A DNA stretch of 64,000 nt from Isoetes taiwanensis (lineage: Eukaryota > Streptophyta > Lycopodiopsida > Isoetales > Isoetaceae), in contig JAJEKV010000001.1 of assembly GCA_021234155.1 (NCBI GenBank), positions 24,973,189-25,037,188 of the forward strand, written 5' to 3'. A model generated the notes under the pieces. It saw only the letters and a program-made list of their open reading frames with translations. It searched no databases and was not told where the DNA came from. The translations under genes and the position numbers were made by a program. Positions 1 to 11,358 of this stretch are shown in pieces (the first letter of the stretch is position 1; each line of letters begins with the position of its first letter).

Positions 1-560
1 AATGCTTTCGGCCAAGTGGTTTGAGTTAGATATTGTGCTAGGTAGTTCTTTGATCATTATGTATGGGAAGTGTGGAAGCTTAGAAAATGCATGAAAGGTG
101 TTTGACAAAATGCATACCAGGAATATTGTTGCTTGGAATGTCACGATTGCAATATATGCTCAGCATGGCACAGAGAAGAAGCATTAAAGATGTTTCGGCT
201 AATGCAGAAGAGAGGGTTTATGCCAAATGAGGTTACATTTGGTGGCATACTACAACCTGCAGTCATAGTGCTTTGGTGGATGATGGTTGTCACTGCTTTG
301 TGTCCTCTGGTAGGCATCATAATTCATAATATAGCACCAAATTGGGATTATTATAATTCCATGGTCGTTTTTTTGGGGAGAGCATTGAAGCTAGATGGAG
401 TAGATTCATTTATCACTAACATGCCATTTAGAGCTGGTGCAATACCTTGAACATCCCTTTTAGGTTTGTGCAGAAATCATGGTGATGTGAGACTCAGACA
501 GGGGGCTGCATAAAAACTTTTGAAGGTAGATCTTGAAAGTTCTGCACCATCTTTTGGTTA
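1..560 (+). pseudogene. Degenerate PPR (PLS-type) gene fragment
   Basis: Conceptual translation across frames gives PLS-type pentatricopeptide signatures: a piece reading LIIMYGKCGSLENA, then KVFDKMHTRNIVAWNV, then a stretch ending MPNEVTFGGIL, and finally LCRNHGDV. PPR proteins of this class bind organellar RNA for editing or processing. The fragment is broken: an in-frame TGA lies at 92-94, the frame shifts before about 185, and it shifts again after about 260. No start codon or C-terminal E/DYW domain is seen, and the window begins inside it. It is unrelated in motif type to the P-class PPR gene at 35794-37902. Confidence 0.75.
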
Positions 561-1413
561 TAGGAGATTTATGCTGCAGCTGGTCGTCGGGATGTATTAA
601 GAATGCAAAGAAGTATTTTGAAGTCAGAGATCTTACCTAATGATATTGTGTAAGTAATTGGGTATATTTGATTTGACAGGGAGGCTCCATGGAGAGTTTC
701 TTTAGCAAAGCTCCATGGAGCATGTTTAAGGGCATAAAGATATGCAGTATTGTGCATGGCTATACACAAGCCATGTATTTGGGCAAATCAGCATAAGGTG
801 TCCTGTTTCATAGCACATAGAGAGCTATTTGCATGAGCAGCACAATTATTCATTTAATATTTCTATTCATGTCAAAAGAACCATATTAATATTTATATAA
901 CTCTGAGACAATGGTGGATTAGATAAGCAATATTTTATCTACGCAGAAACGTGAAGAGTAAACATTAATTTCCTTATACTTGATGTCACAGGCACCGTGT
1001 TCACATTTGCTCCTGTTATAAGATCTTTGTTATCAAATCTGTAAAGTTTGGCGCTTACAATGCACTATTTTATGTTCCTGACAAGGTGCATGCAGGTCAG
1101 CTGAATGGGGTACTTCCAGCAAAAAGTTTGATTGTCCAGATTTAAGGTTTTCAGCAAAATTTAGTAGCTAAAGCTCATAGTTATTTCTATTTTTGCAAAG
1201 CCGTCCTTAAATCAGTTCCTCTGCAATAACATTGAAGAGTAGACAGCTGCATTGAATAGCAGGCAATTGGGTTGCAGCATCGGATCTATGCACCGCGTAA
1301 GAAATGAGGGATATATTTTGGATATTTTTGGCCATGATATTTTGTCTTCCAAAAAGGTGATAATGCAAAGGCGAAAAAAAGGGAGCCAAAGGAACCTTTA
1401 AAAACTCGGAAGC
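561..1413. other. Intergenic, no recognisable gene
   Basis: AT-rich sequence with only short unsupported open frames on both strands. No repeat termini, RNA gene or conserved motif was recognised. Confidence 0.5.
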
Positions 1414-1416
1414 TAG

Positions 1417-1677
1417 CGAAGGAAGACCAAGAAAAAAGTCGCAGCTGAAGTGATCAAAGCGCCAAAGATGAACTCGCTGCTTCAACAAGCTCCAATTATC
1501 AGCTCAAACGTCTGCACTGCTCCGGCTGCATCTCAAGCCGTAGTAACTAGAGTTTCCATGCCAGGTTTGGCATCACAAAGCAGAGTAGAAGATGGAACTA
1601 GAAACCCAAATATGTTGAAGATTGTGAACCAGCTGAACGCCCAACCGGGATTATTACAGCATCCGAATCAAACCTGA
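1417..1677 (+). other. Open frame of unknown function, possible exon remnant
   Basis: Open for about 87 codons after a TAG at 1414-1416. It begins with a basic run (RRKTKKKVAAEV) and continues Ser/Gln/Asn-rich with no recognised domain. The first Met is at 1468 (or the GTG/ATG-like position near 1450). Codon content looks more protein-like than its surroundings, and another frame just upstream is also Lys/Glu-rich, so this may be a frameshifted exon. No function is assigned; it may be non-coding. Confidence 0.2.
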
Positions 1678-2965
1678 TATCCTTAAAGGCCTGTTTCCTC
1701 GTCAATTCGTCGACGATCCTCAAAATTAAACATTGCAATCTCTTTTTAAGTAAGTGGGCTTTACCCAACGACGTAACGTTGTCTCTTTCTTCATAAGAGG
1801 ATGCTCGTCAAATAGTTAGATCGCTATGTATCTTCTTTCCACCGCATAATGTAAATTTGATGAATGAATTTCAAGGTGCACCTGCACCAGCTCCATCCAG
1901 TATTAAGATCCAAAAATTTAAGGTGCACCATCTACTGGCAGTCTTGCAAGTTCCTGTTAGATCAGTATAGAAATTTGCTACAGATTCAACTTTAGCCTAC
2001 TGTATTCTGTTTTGAAAACTAAGCTACTATGTCATAAGGATCATGGTGGACATAATATCTAACTAAGAAATAAAGAAGTGGCATTCTCCTCCTACATTGA
2101 CATTGATTTGTATGAGCCAAGGTCATCACACTCAGCCCATAGATTACTTCCTATATCCTTTACTCGTTGTCCTCAAGAATGATGTTAATAGGCAAACCCT
2201 AGGTGTTAATAGTTCGAAGTGTTAATAGGCAAACCCTTTATAAGTGTTAATAGTTCTAATTGTTCTCTCCTCAAAAGAGACTATCTTAAAAGAGACCATA
2301 ATCATTTACGGGTGATTCTAACTTCATACTCCAAATACATGCCATTTCGGCAGATTAGTTTCCTTCCAGAAAGCTCATTCACTTGCCAAATCCAACAAAT
2401 AAACAAACATGACTAATCCATTCAAACTAAAGCACCCTTACAAATCTAATAAGTTGATGGAATACCTTGAGCCAATTCTTGAACCTCCATACCAAATCCA
2501 AGAGATAAACAAACATGACTAAGGCATTCAACCTAAAAAGCACCATTTTATTAATTTGAGAAAAAACACATTCTCATTGTGCTCCAAATAGCTTACCATA
2601 TGTTTAGAAGGTGACTTTGTAGTTAGTCTAGAGCAAAAATATCTCTAGGTTCACAAATGAATATGCTTCGCTTACGGTGAACGGCATTGTCCCTAGTATA
2701 CGTCTGATTTAACCTTAAGCAGAAGGACAACACGGCCTCATAAGACACAATAAAAGGTGGAGAAGATTGTCATTGTGAACTTTTGTACTGAAAACTAAAT
2801 AATGAGTACTTGACTGAGCAAAGTTGAATGCTTAGTACAGAAATATCAACGATCAGTATGGACAAAAACATTCATAACTTAAAGCTTAGAAGAATTTCTA
2901 TGGTGATTAGTCTAAGGTCAAATAATTTTGTATTATTGCTTGAACTACAGTGAATTTTATAGATT
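1678..2965. other. Intergenic with small local duplications
   Basis: No gene seen. Two local direct duplications are visible. A gttaataggcaaaccct unit recurs at about 2183 and 2220. A segment containing ataaacaaacatgacta recurs at about 2398 and 2506 with diverged flanks. Confidence 0.5.
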
Positions 2966-3240
2966 TCATGGAGGAGATTCCTTAACAACATCAGGATTAC
3001 CATCTATATCAACAGCTACTTTAGCTTCCGCCCTCTCTATTTGTTGTTGACCCATCTCCATCCAATCTTTTGTGTCCATTTCAGCATAGTCGGACCTTTC
3101 AGGAATCTCTTGCTTGATCTCGACAGGATAATTTTCAAGGACTTCCATTTATACTTAACAATCTCGCTCCAGTTTTCAACGTCCTCTTCAATGTCATCTT
3201 CCAGAGCACCAAGAAGGGGCGCGAGTGGCCTGCGCCCATT
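2966..3240 (-). pseudogene. Minus-strand gene fragment of unknown family
   Basis: The frame ending at 2966 is 60 residues, acidic, and looks protein-like (contains MDTKDWMEMGQQQIERAEA). Just upstream, in another frame, lies a second acidic stretch (GALEDDIEEDVENWSEIV). The two may be neighbouring exons or one frameshifted exon. No family was recognised. It abuts repeat R1, which also carries minus-strand coding fragments, so these could be exons of one disrupted host gene. Confidence 0.3.
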
Positions 3241-3585
3241 CTATTAATTATCTTAGTGAGTTCTTGAGAAGCCCTAGAAACCCCAGCATTATCCTTAGTC
3301 TTGTCTGTCCACTAGCTCATATTCATTAACTAGCATCTAAACTACCAATAAACAGCATCATGACATCTAAACTACCACTCAAAGCTTCTATCTTTTAAAA
3401 TTGAGGATCAATAGCAGCCACCTCTCTTTTAAAACCTTTCTTCAATTTGTCCAACATCTGGGCATAGTTTCAAACTTATCCATCTCATAATCCAAGTCAT
3501 TGGGTATAATCATTGATCAAGTAATCCAAGTCATCCAAATCAAGTAATATTGATGTTAGGGGCCATTCCAGAAGGTTTTTCCATC

Positions 3586-3984
3586 TCATAATGTGATTCC
3601 TCTTTGAGGCCTAGCTGGCTGGTCAAGGTGTTCAAAGAAACTCTGAAGAAACCTTGTTTTTTTATCATCATATCTAAAAGCTACATTCTTATTCTCCTGT
3701 ATTAAAACAACCCTAAAAAATGTACCAGAAGAAAAGAGGTTGAGCACACATCTATGCGAAAGAAACTTCTCCACAATATAATAAGCGAAATATGATTTCA
3801 TATGAGGCTTAAAGAGCACATTGCCATTCATTCCTATCAAACGATATTTGAACTTGGCTGAACATGATGGAGCGATGGTTCTTATATTTTTTATCAGTCT
3901 TTTCACATCACCGATGGTGGCTTCATCGAGAGGTAACATAGTCTTCTTTCCTAGATGATTTGGCAAGAAGAACTGCAAATTCAA
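3586..3984 (-). pseudogene. Unknown protein fragment encoded in R1
   Basis: A 132-residue frame starts LQFFLPNHLGKK and continues ATIGDVKRLIKNIRTI, ending in QPARPQRG. I do not recognise the family. The same protein is encoded at 6389-6589 (C-terminal half, with a 33-bp deletion), at 26400-26570 (N-terminal part) and at 27150-27456. Further along the minus strand, a second fragment (LDKLKKGFKREVAAIDPQF) is interrupted by a stop. A real gene was therefore copied at least twice; whether any copy is expressed is unknown. Confidence 0.45.
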
Positions 3985-4154
3985 TTTTGGCTGCTTAAGA
4001 ATAACCTTGGTTTCACTTCTATAAATAAAGATGTCAGTGACAAAGTACTATTGTTCTTTTATGCACTTTTTATTTAATCCGTCTCCTCGTGGCTTCCAAT
4101 AGAAACATTACCACCCCTTTTGATCTGTATATAGATAATTAGGCATGTGGCTTG

Positions 4155-4262
4155 TTTAGGGGTCTCACCTAGGCATATAGGGATACCTCATCTACGTGCA
4201 AGGGGTCACCAAAAAACCCATGTATATGACTTTTTGGAGGTGGAAAATTCCCATATACGTAG
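4155..4262. repeat. Relic terminus related to the P-like transposon
   Basis: The sequence ggggtctcacc followed by catctacgtgcaaggggtca and tgactttttggag aligns with the left end of the DNA transposon at 18507 (ggggggtgcacc, catctgcgttcgaggggtca, cggctttttggag). Homologous copies lie at 26716-26820 and 27627-27735. I see no matching second end nearby. Confidence 0.5.
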
Positions 4263-4751
4263 ATAGGAAAAGCCAGTTTCCCTGCCCCCTTCCCTAGATG
4301 TACTTACGGACTGTCTTAATTTTTCCATACACCTACCCGATCTTATACTTGAGTTTGTGCACCTAGCCTTATGAAGAGAAAAAATGGTATTTAGAAAAGG
4401 AAAAAAAAAATTCACAATGTTTTTAATAGACATTTCTCACATCTCGATCTTGATCTCGCATTCCCCTGGGGTTTTCCTAGTTTAAGGTTGCACCACTGCA
4501 TATTTACAAAAGGGCACTAGAACAATGCACGGGGCATTTTAAATTTCTAAAGGTCTCGAATTTCCAATTAAAGTTGAAAAAAGCCCAATTTGATGAAGTA
4601 GATATTGAAGTATCTTATATGCCTATTTTATAGGTTGTATTAGGGGCTCATAAATCTCAGGCATATGCATTTGTACCACCTTTCCTTGTCCTGCCATTCA
4701 AATACAACTACACTATAACACAAGATTTTTTCTTGCACATATTGGAACATT

Positions 4752-5863
4752 TTTATTTTTCAATTTAGAAAGCAGGTTTGCAATTGGCATTATAGGATGC
4801 CCCATGTACAAAGTAATAAGTTTGTAGTAGTTTGTAATCATATCTTGACTTCATGGCTATGGTTGCATAATCATAGTATGACGTGGAAAGTGGGATTTGA
4901 CACCATCTTGATTTCTTGAACTGTGGTTAGAATATCACATGCCCTGTACCATTTCATTTTTATTGGCATGATCTTCTTAAGCATTCTTCAACTCAATTGC
5001 TTGTTCGATCTCTTACAAGATGTCTATTGAATCTTTATTACGTATCTCTAGATAGAACATGTTCAAAGAAATGCGCTCATAACAAGCTAGTATAAATCAG
5101 ATCAGGATATTGAGGTTCTATTGACAAAAGCTTCATAAAGGCGAACCCATAAACACCCTTGACCATTTTTTTGCTTCTATAAACACTATAGATGTATTGC
5201 CATGCCACATTGTATACATTATGTGATTGCAACATTTATAGAAGATTTACCGTTACTTCAATGAATTAGCAGGCATATGAACTTACAGGTGTCTAAACTC
5301 CTCTATGGTTGGTTAGCACAGGCGAATTGCCTAAAATTCAGAAGAGCTTTCAGTCCTTTGGCAATCTCATTACTCTGATTTGGAACAAGAAGACCTACAA
5401 GGATTTTAAGTCCTTTGCCAAGCCAGCCTTCTGTAGTTCTCGAGCAACTTAACCGACTACAGCATGGGTGAACCTATAGCTATAGCCAAACCTTGTTTCT
5501 CTTCTATTATATTATGTACAAATCGTGCACAAAAGCAATGCAATGTAATGCAATCCTTTGTGCATTTGAAAAATAGCATTGAAAATTTTGGCCACATTAT
5601 ACAGCAGCAGGCTGCTCAAACAGATTGAAGAGGTCATGAAAATAACATTCCACACAAATATGCTTAACAACTGCAAACACGTGACAAATTCAGAGCCAAC
5701 AAAGCATCCATACCTGTCAAGCATTTCCATCTTGCTGAAACATATTGAACACGACATTTAGAACAAAAGCATACCTATTATTCCCACAATACAAATCCAG
5801 AAGAAGGTTTCTCAAGCCCATACACAAAAACAGAAACCAATAGAACAACAACATATAAAGACA
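4752..5863. other. Intergenic, nothing recognised
   Basis: AT-rich sequence with no supported coding region, RNA gene or repeat boundary. Confidence 0.5.
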
Positions 5864-6089
5864 TCAGTTCATAGTGGAGCCACTCTGTGCATGCCTAAAA
5901 CGTTCATCTAGTTGCCGTATTTCTTGCACAAGCAAGACCCTCGCAAGGCTCATATGAGAGCGCAAGATGTGCAACTCAGAAACGGGCACCCCCAACTGAT
6001 CCCACTCCACATCAGATATGGCATTGTGAATTGAGGCATAAAACCCTCTAAGCTGCCGCCTGAGCAAGCGCAAGGATGCCGCAATCCTA
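5864..6089 (-). pseudogene. Terminal coding fragment, unknown gene, cut by R1
   Basis: A minus-strand frame of about 75 residues ends in a normal stop at 5864-5866. It contains RLLRRQLRGFYASIHNAIS and an amphipathic stretch (VSELHILRSHMSLARVLLV) that could form a coiled coil. It starts abruptly at the R1 edge (6090), so the upstream part was displaced or lost. No family was recognised. Confidence 0.35.
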
Positions 6090-6639
6090 TGAGTTCTTGA
6101 GAAGCCCTAGAAACCCCAGCATTATCCTTAATCTTGTCTGTCCACTAGCTCATATTCATTAACTAGCATTTAAACTACCAATAAACAGCATCATGACATC
6201 TAAACTACCACTCAAAGCTTCTGTCTTTTAAAATTGAGGATCAATAGCAGCCACCTCTCTTTTAAAACCTCTCTTCAATTTGTCCAACATCTGAGCATAG
6301 TTTCAAACTTATCCATTGCATCATCCAAGTCATTGGGTATAATCAATGATCAAGTAATCCAAGTCATCCAAATCAAGTAATATTGATGTCAGGGGCCATT
6401 CCAGAAAGTTTTTCCATCTCGTAATTTGAATCCTCTTTGAGGCCTAGCTGGCTGGTCAAGGTGTTCAAAGAAACTCTGAAGAAACCTTGTTTTTTTATCA
6501 TCATATCTAAAAGCTACATTCTTATTCTCCTGCATTAAAACAACCCTAAAATCTATGCGAAAGAAACTTCTCCACAATATAATAAGCAAAATATGATTTC
6601 ATATGAGGCTTAAAGAGCACATTGCCATTCATTCCTATG
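6090..6639. repeat. R1 repeat, copy 2, left part
   Basis: Matches 3257-3835 with a 33-bp internal deletion (near 6550). It stops exactly where the Copia-1 5' LTR begins, inside the site read as attcctatcaaacg in the uninterrupted copies. The remainder resumes at 26396. Confidence 0.85.
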
Positions 6640-7327
6640 TGAAGGAAAATGATCATGTAATATTATGTTGACACTGCTCTTGAGACACTGCTCTGAGAGT
6701 TGCTGGCACAATGTTCAAATCTAAGGGTCTTTACATATTTAGGTTGAAGGACAAGTAGCAGAACAATATGATCTCCATGATCACAATAGCTAAGTTGAAG
6801 AACTCAGTTGCAGAATGAAGACAGTTGCATTTAAGTTCAAAGACTTCACATGAGGTGAGATAATAATTAAGTTATATTGTTTCAATGGTTTGTGATCACA
6901 AAATGAAAGGAATGCATGTGGGATATTGTTTTATGGAAAAACCAGTTGAGCTCGTGAATGGTATAATGCCTGTGGGATATTGTTTGAGCTAAGAAGAAAA
7001 TAGTAATACCATGAAAACTGGCTTGCCGAGCTGAATGCACCGACAGATCATGGGTTTAAAAGTAGGGGATAAGATTGAATGCGTGTGCTGGAGTAGACAG
7101 TGGAATCGGCAAGTGAAATCGAGTGCTTGGGCTCTCGGGGCAGTTCATAAAGTTTAAGGATATGATTGCTACAGTGATTTGATCATATCCAAATGAATAG
7201 TACCCACTATGATTCTTGTAATGGTTTAAAAATATTCAAGGATGTTGCTCTAGGCCCGGGTTTATTCCTAAGGAGATTGTGCTAACTAGCTTGTATTGAT
7301 TGAACTAGTAATTTAATAATACCTTCA
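6640..7327 (+). repeat. Copia-1 5' LTR
   Basis: 688 bp from TGAAGG to CCTTCA. Matches 17823-18506 plus 26370-26395. Confidence 0.93.
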
Positions 7328-7328
7328 T

Positions 7329-7341
7329 TGGTATCAGAGCC
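7329..7341 (+). promoter_or_regulatory. Copia-1 primer binding site
   Basis: TGGTATCAGAGCC, one base after the LTR, complementary to the 3' end of plant initiator methionine tRNA. Confidence 0.9.
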
Positions 7342-7345
7342 AACA

Positions 7346-8023
7346 ATGTCAACAAGATTTGGAGCAAACTTGTTGACATCTATTGAAGTGTTTAAGGGAG
7401 ACACAGGTTTTCAGGTTTGGAAACATGGGATTAGGCAGGTGCTGGAGTTTGAGAATTTATGGTATCTCATTGAGGAAAGCAATGTTAACACAGGTGTAAG
7501 TTCTGAGAGTTCGAGTGCTGAAGGAGCTGAAAGCTCAACTGCTGAAAAATCTACTGCAGGTGATGGAGGTAACATGGCCACTGTTGCATCTAAAATAATT
7601 GCAGGTCCAGCAGACAAGTTGAAGATTATGGAGGCTCAAGCAATTATTACAAGTAAAGTGGGAGCTGCTATCAAACTCAAGTTAAGAGGTATGAGTCCAA
7701 GAGATATGTGGAAATATATGGTTAATCAATATGAGGTCAAAACATCTTCTCAAATTGATGTTTTAGAAAAACAGCTAAGGAAGTTGAAGCTATATGAAAA
7801 AAGATAATTTGACAGAATTTTTAGAGAAGTTTGACTCTATTATAGCCGATCTTGATGGGGCAGGAATTATCCTAAATGAACACTATCAGATTTTGTCATT
7901 GGCTAGGTCAGTATCTCATAATAGTCAATTGTCTACTTTAATAAGAAATGTTGCAAGATCAAAGGAACATGCTGTTCAAATGATTAGGACTGAGTTTAAG
8001 CAAAGAGGAATTGAGTTAGATGA
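7346..8023 (+). pseudogene. Copia-1 gag, N-terminal part
   Basis: Starts at the ATG 5 nt after the PBS (MSTRFGANLL). The capsid-like region includes VFKGDTGFQVWK and SQIDVLEKQLRKLKL, shared with Copia-2 and Copia-3. A frameshift at about 7797 moves the rest (LTEFLEKFDSIIADLDGAG) into another frame. The frame is then cut at 8023 by Copia-2 and resumes at 13627. Confidence 0.85.
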
Positions 8024-8645
8024 TGTTGTAGTTGTCATGTAATAATTGTGAGTGATATTCTATTCTAATCTATGAGAAGCAGTGGCAGTAGATTAGAGCA
8101 GTGGCATGTTAAATGGTGTCATGTTATACAAAGCTTTGGAAAGACCTATGAGAAGCAGTGGCAGTAGGTCAAAGTCAAAGTCAAAGGTGGCGGGTCAAAG
8201 TCAAAGTGGCGGGCACCCCCTACAGTGTTCTTTGGGCTCGCTAGAAACACCACACACACCCCCCGCCACTTAGGGTTTGTGTTGACCAGTCAAAGTCAAA
8301 GTCAACTAGGGCGAATTTTTAAGGAAGGCAAGTCTATCTACTCCTGATTTTTAGGCAAGTTGGAGAACTTTCTATATGAAGGGGATGCACAATTTGACAA
8401 GTGGATGCACCCGAATTGGAAGGTAAATATGGAGATAAATACTGGAGGAATGGATAGACAGGAGGGCTTACAGGTCGAGAGAGGAGCCTTGAGGAGTTGT
8501 AGTTTTTGTAAAAAGGTTTATGGATGAGTGACCATATTTTGGCTCCATGAATCTAAGCTTTTATAAGCCTTGTTTATAAAGTTGTCTAGCAAATTTGGTG
8601 AATAAAGCTATTGTTATACTGACTATTTCTGGAACAATTTCTACA
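8024..8645 (+). repeat. Copia-2 5' LTR
   Basis: 622 bp, matching 13000-13626 apart from clustered small indels. Contains tandem GTCAAA motifs at about 8166-8310. Confidence 0.92.
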
Positions 8646-8646
8646 G

Positions 8647-8658
8647 TGGTATCAGAGC
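8647..8658 (+). promoter_or_regulatory. Copia-2 primer binding site
   Basis: TGGTATCAGAGC directly downstream of the 5' LTR, complementary to initiator Met tRNA. Confidence 0.88.
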
Positions 8659-8672
8659 TAAGGTGACTCAGG

Positions 8673-9835
8673 ATGTCAACCCGATTCGGTTGCCAATTTG
8701 CTATAGCAACCGTTGAAGTGTTTAAAGGTGACACCGGTTTTCAAATTTGGAAAGAAGGAATTGAATCTGTTTTTAAAGTTTGAAAATCTTTGGGGCTTAA
8801 TTGATGGCGATACATTTGCCATGGCTATACGCATCCCCCGCTAGATCCAGTGCTGCGGTACTAATCCGGGAGGTGGTCCCACCGAGTGCAAGTGCAAGTT
8901 CGGTGGTGAAAGCTTCGGGTGGTGGATCTTGTTGTTGGTGGAGGTAGCTCTGCAATTCAAGCGATGCCACTAAAATAATGGAGGCCCAAGCCATTATTAT
9001 GAGCAAGGTAGGAACCGCTTTGAAATTAAAATTGAGAGGTAAACACCAAAGGAGATGTGGGAATATATGATTAAACATTTTGAAATCAAGAGTTAGTCCC
9101 CGATAGATGTTTTGGAAAAACAACTTAGAAGACTTAAGTTGTTTGAAAAAGACAATATAACTGAGTTTATGGAGAAATTTGAGTCCATAATTGCAGACTT
9201 AGAAGGTGCAGGATCTATTGTGAATGATCAAAATCAAATTCTGTACTTAGCCAAGTCAGTTTCTCATAATTCTCATTTAGCTACACTAATTAGGAATGTG
9301 GCTACTAGCAAAAGAGCATCTTTGTAAAAATGATTCAAGCGAGTTTGAAACAGGACTTCGAAGGGGTTTTGATGATGAAGAGCAATCACCAGAAGTACTA
9401 TTCAGTGGGAAGTTTAAAAAGGGTGTAAGTACTTCAGAAATCAGTAAAGATAAAATAGGGCCATGTTTTAAATGTAACAGGTATGGTCATTTAAAAGCAA
9501 ATTGTACTTTTGAGGGCAAGGTGTTCAAGTGTTTTAACTGTGATGGTAAAGGACATTTGGCTTCAGAATGTCCAAGTCCTAAATCTTCATCTGGAAGAGG
9601 GAGAGGTCGTGCAGGCCCGAGGCGGGGGGAGAGGGAGGTTTCAACCAAGTATGAATCGGTAAAAGAGGAAAGTATTGAAGAAGCTAGCGGTGGAGATGAA
9701 ATTTTTGAGGTAGCGTGTAATCATGTCTCAAATAATGTTCTTGCTTCAAAATCCTTGGATGACAATTTTTGTGTGATAGATTCGGGGAGCGAAAAAAGTG
9801 TAGTCTTCAAGCCAAATCTGCTTGAGAATGTGTAA
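8673..9835 (+). pseudogene. Copia-2 gag and protease remnant
   Basis: Starts MSTRFG like its relatives, but 8780-8990 is scrambled by stops and indels. Recognisable gag resumes at about 9110 (VEKQLRRLKLFEKD-like). Two CCHC zinc knuckles follow (CFKCNRYGHLKANC and CFNCDGKGHLASEC), then an Arg/Gly-rich tract and the protease site VIDSGSE. Frames change near 9300 and a stop ends the piece at 9835. Confidence 0.8.
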
Positions 9836-10990
9836 AAGAAAGTTGGGCATGTACGGTTGGGAGATGGTGGAGTCAAAGCCAGATTAAGGATGTTGGTGTT
9901 TTAGAAATCTTTGATTTACAAAGGAAACTGTTAAACTCAAAAGATGTGTTGTGTGTTCTGGACTAGTAAAAAATTTGATTTCGATAGAAGTCAACTTGTT
10001 GATCTTGGTTACAAAGTTGTATTTGAAAAAGCTGGAATGTACTATTTTTCATGATAATGAAATCAAGTTAGTTGGCAGACGTGTTGGTAACTTGTTTGGT
10101 TTTCCATACAGTCATGTTCCATGTCTAAATTCCATTGAATGTACTTCCAAACAAGTTTGGCATACTAGGCTTGGACATACAAATTTCAAGAATCTTGATG
10201 CTCTGGAAAAGAGAGGGTTGATCACCATGACTTCAAATAAGGAAGAGAAAATTTGTCTGGCTGTATGCTTGGAAAGCAGACTAGACAAATCTTTAAGAAG
10301 TCAAAACACGTGGTCAAAAAGAATTTTGGAGTTAATTCACACAGATTTGTGTGGGCCTATAAATGTAACTAGTATATCTGGTTACAAGTATTTTATGACT
10401 TTTATTGATGATTTCAGTAGAAGAGCTAATTGCTATTTATTGAAATCAAAAGATCAAGCTCTAGATGCTTTTAAAATTTTTGTTGCTGATGTAGAGTTGG
10501 AAACTGGAGCAAAGATCAAATGTATCAGATCTGACAGAGGTGGTGAATATCTGTCAGATGAATTTAAATGGTTCTGTGCATCCAAAGGTATTAAAAGACA
10601 ACTTACATGTCGGTATTCTCCACAATGCAATGGAGTGGCGTGAAAGAAAAAATAGAACCTTATTAAATGCAGTCAGATCTATGTTGAAGTATTCAGGATT
10701 GCCAAATTTTTTATGGGATGAGGCACTAAAAACTGCAGTGTTTATTCAAAACAGGTTGCCTTCAATGAGCATAAATGGAGCCATACCTGAAATGCTATGG
10801 TCGGTAAGGCACCATCTTTTGAAAAATTTAGAACTTATGGTTGTTTGGCTTTTGCACAGTTTCCGAAAGAATTAAGGAAAAAGCTTGATGATCGATCTTA
10901 TATCTCATTGTTATCCGGTAGGCTATGATGAAAATTCAAAGGGATATAGATTATACAATCCAGCTCAAAGGAAAATAATTATTAGCAGAG
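9836..10990 (+). pseudogene. Copia-2 integrase remnant
   Basis: Contains the HHCC-region start (WHTRLGHTNFKN), then LIHTDLCGP, FMTFIDDFSR and DRGGEYLSDEF of the DDE core. The HHCC cysteine pair is damaged by a frameshift near 10255, and another frameshift at about 10635 splits the region after the core. Non-functional. Confidence 0.8.
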
Positions 10991-11358
10991 ATGTGGTATT
11001 TTAAAAAATCAGTTTTGACGAACTATTCCTAAAGTAAATACAAAATGAGATGGCAAGGAAGCTATGAATAATCAAAAGGAAACTAATAGTGCATGAAGAG
11101 TCAATTAAACTTGAAGGAAATACTAGTGTAGATGGTCCACTAAAGTTGCGGACTTTTAGTGATGATGATGATGAGGTAGAACAAGTAGAAGAACCACGCA
11201 AATGGGACCAAAAAACCTGCGAAAGATACTCAACATATACATGAAGAAATAGTGGAAAAACCAAAAAGGAAAAGAAGAACCGGAAAACGGATGCTCTCAG
11301 GGATGAAAATAAGGATACTGCATTATTTGGAAGGAATGTTCATGGCAGAAGTAAAAGA

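Larger units (their letters stand above)
3257..4751. repeat. R1 repeat, copy 1 (uninterrupted)
   Basis: This 1.5-kb segment recurs nearly identically as 6090-6639 plus 26396-28221, which shows where later elements inserted. Left edge is at tgagttcttgagaag (3257 and 6090). Right edge is at attggaacatt (4741 and 28211). It contains minus-strand coding fragments of an unknown protein and a terminus related to the P-like transposon. It is probably a duplicated gene segment with an embedded transposon end, not a simple transposon; no terminal repeats or target duplication were found for R1 itself. Confidence 0.8.
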
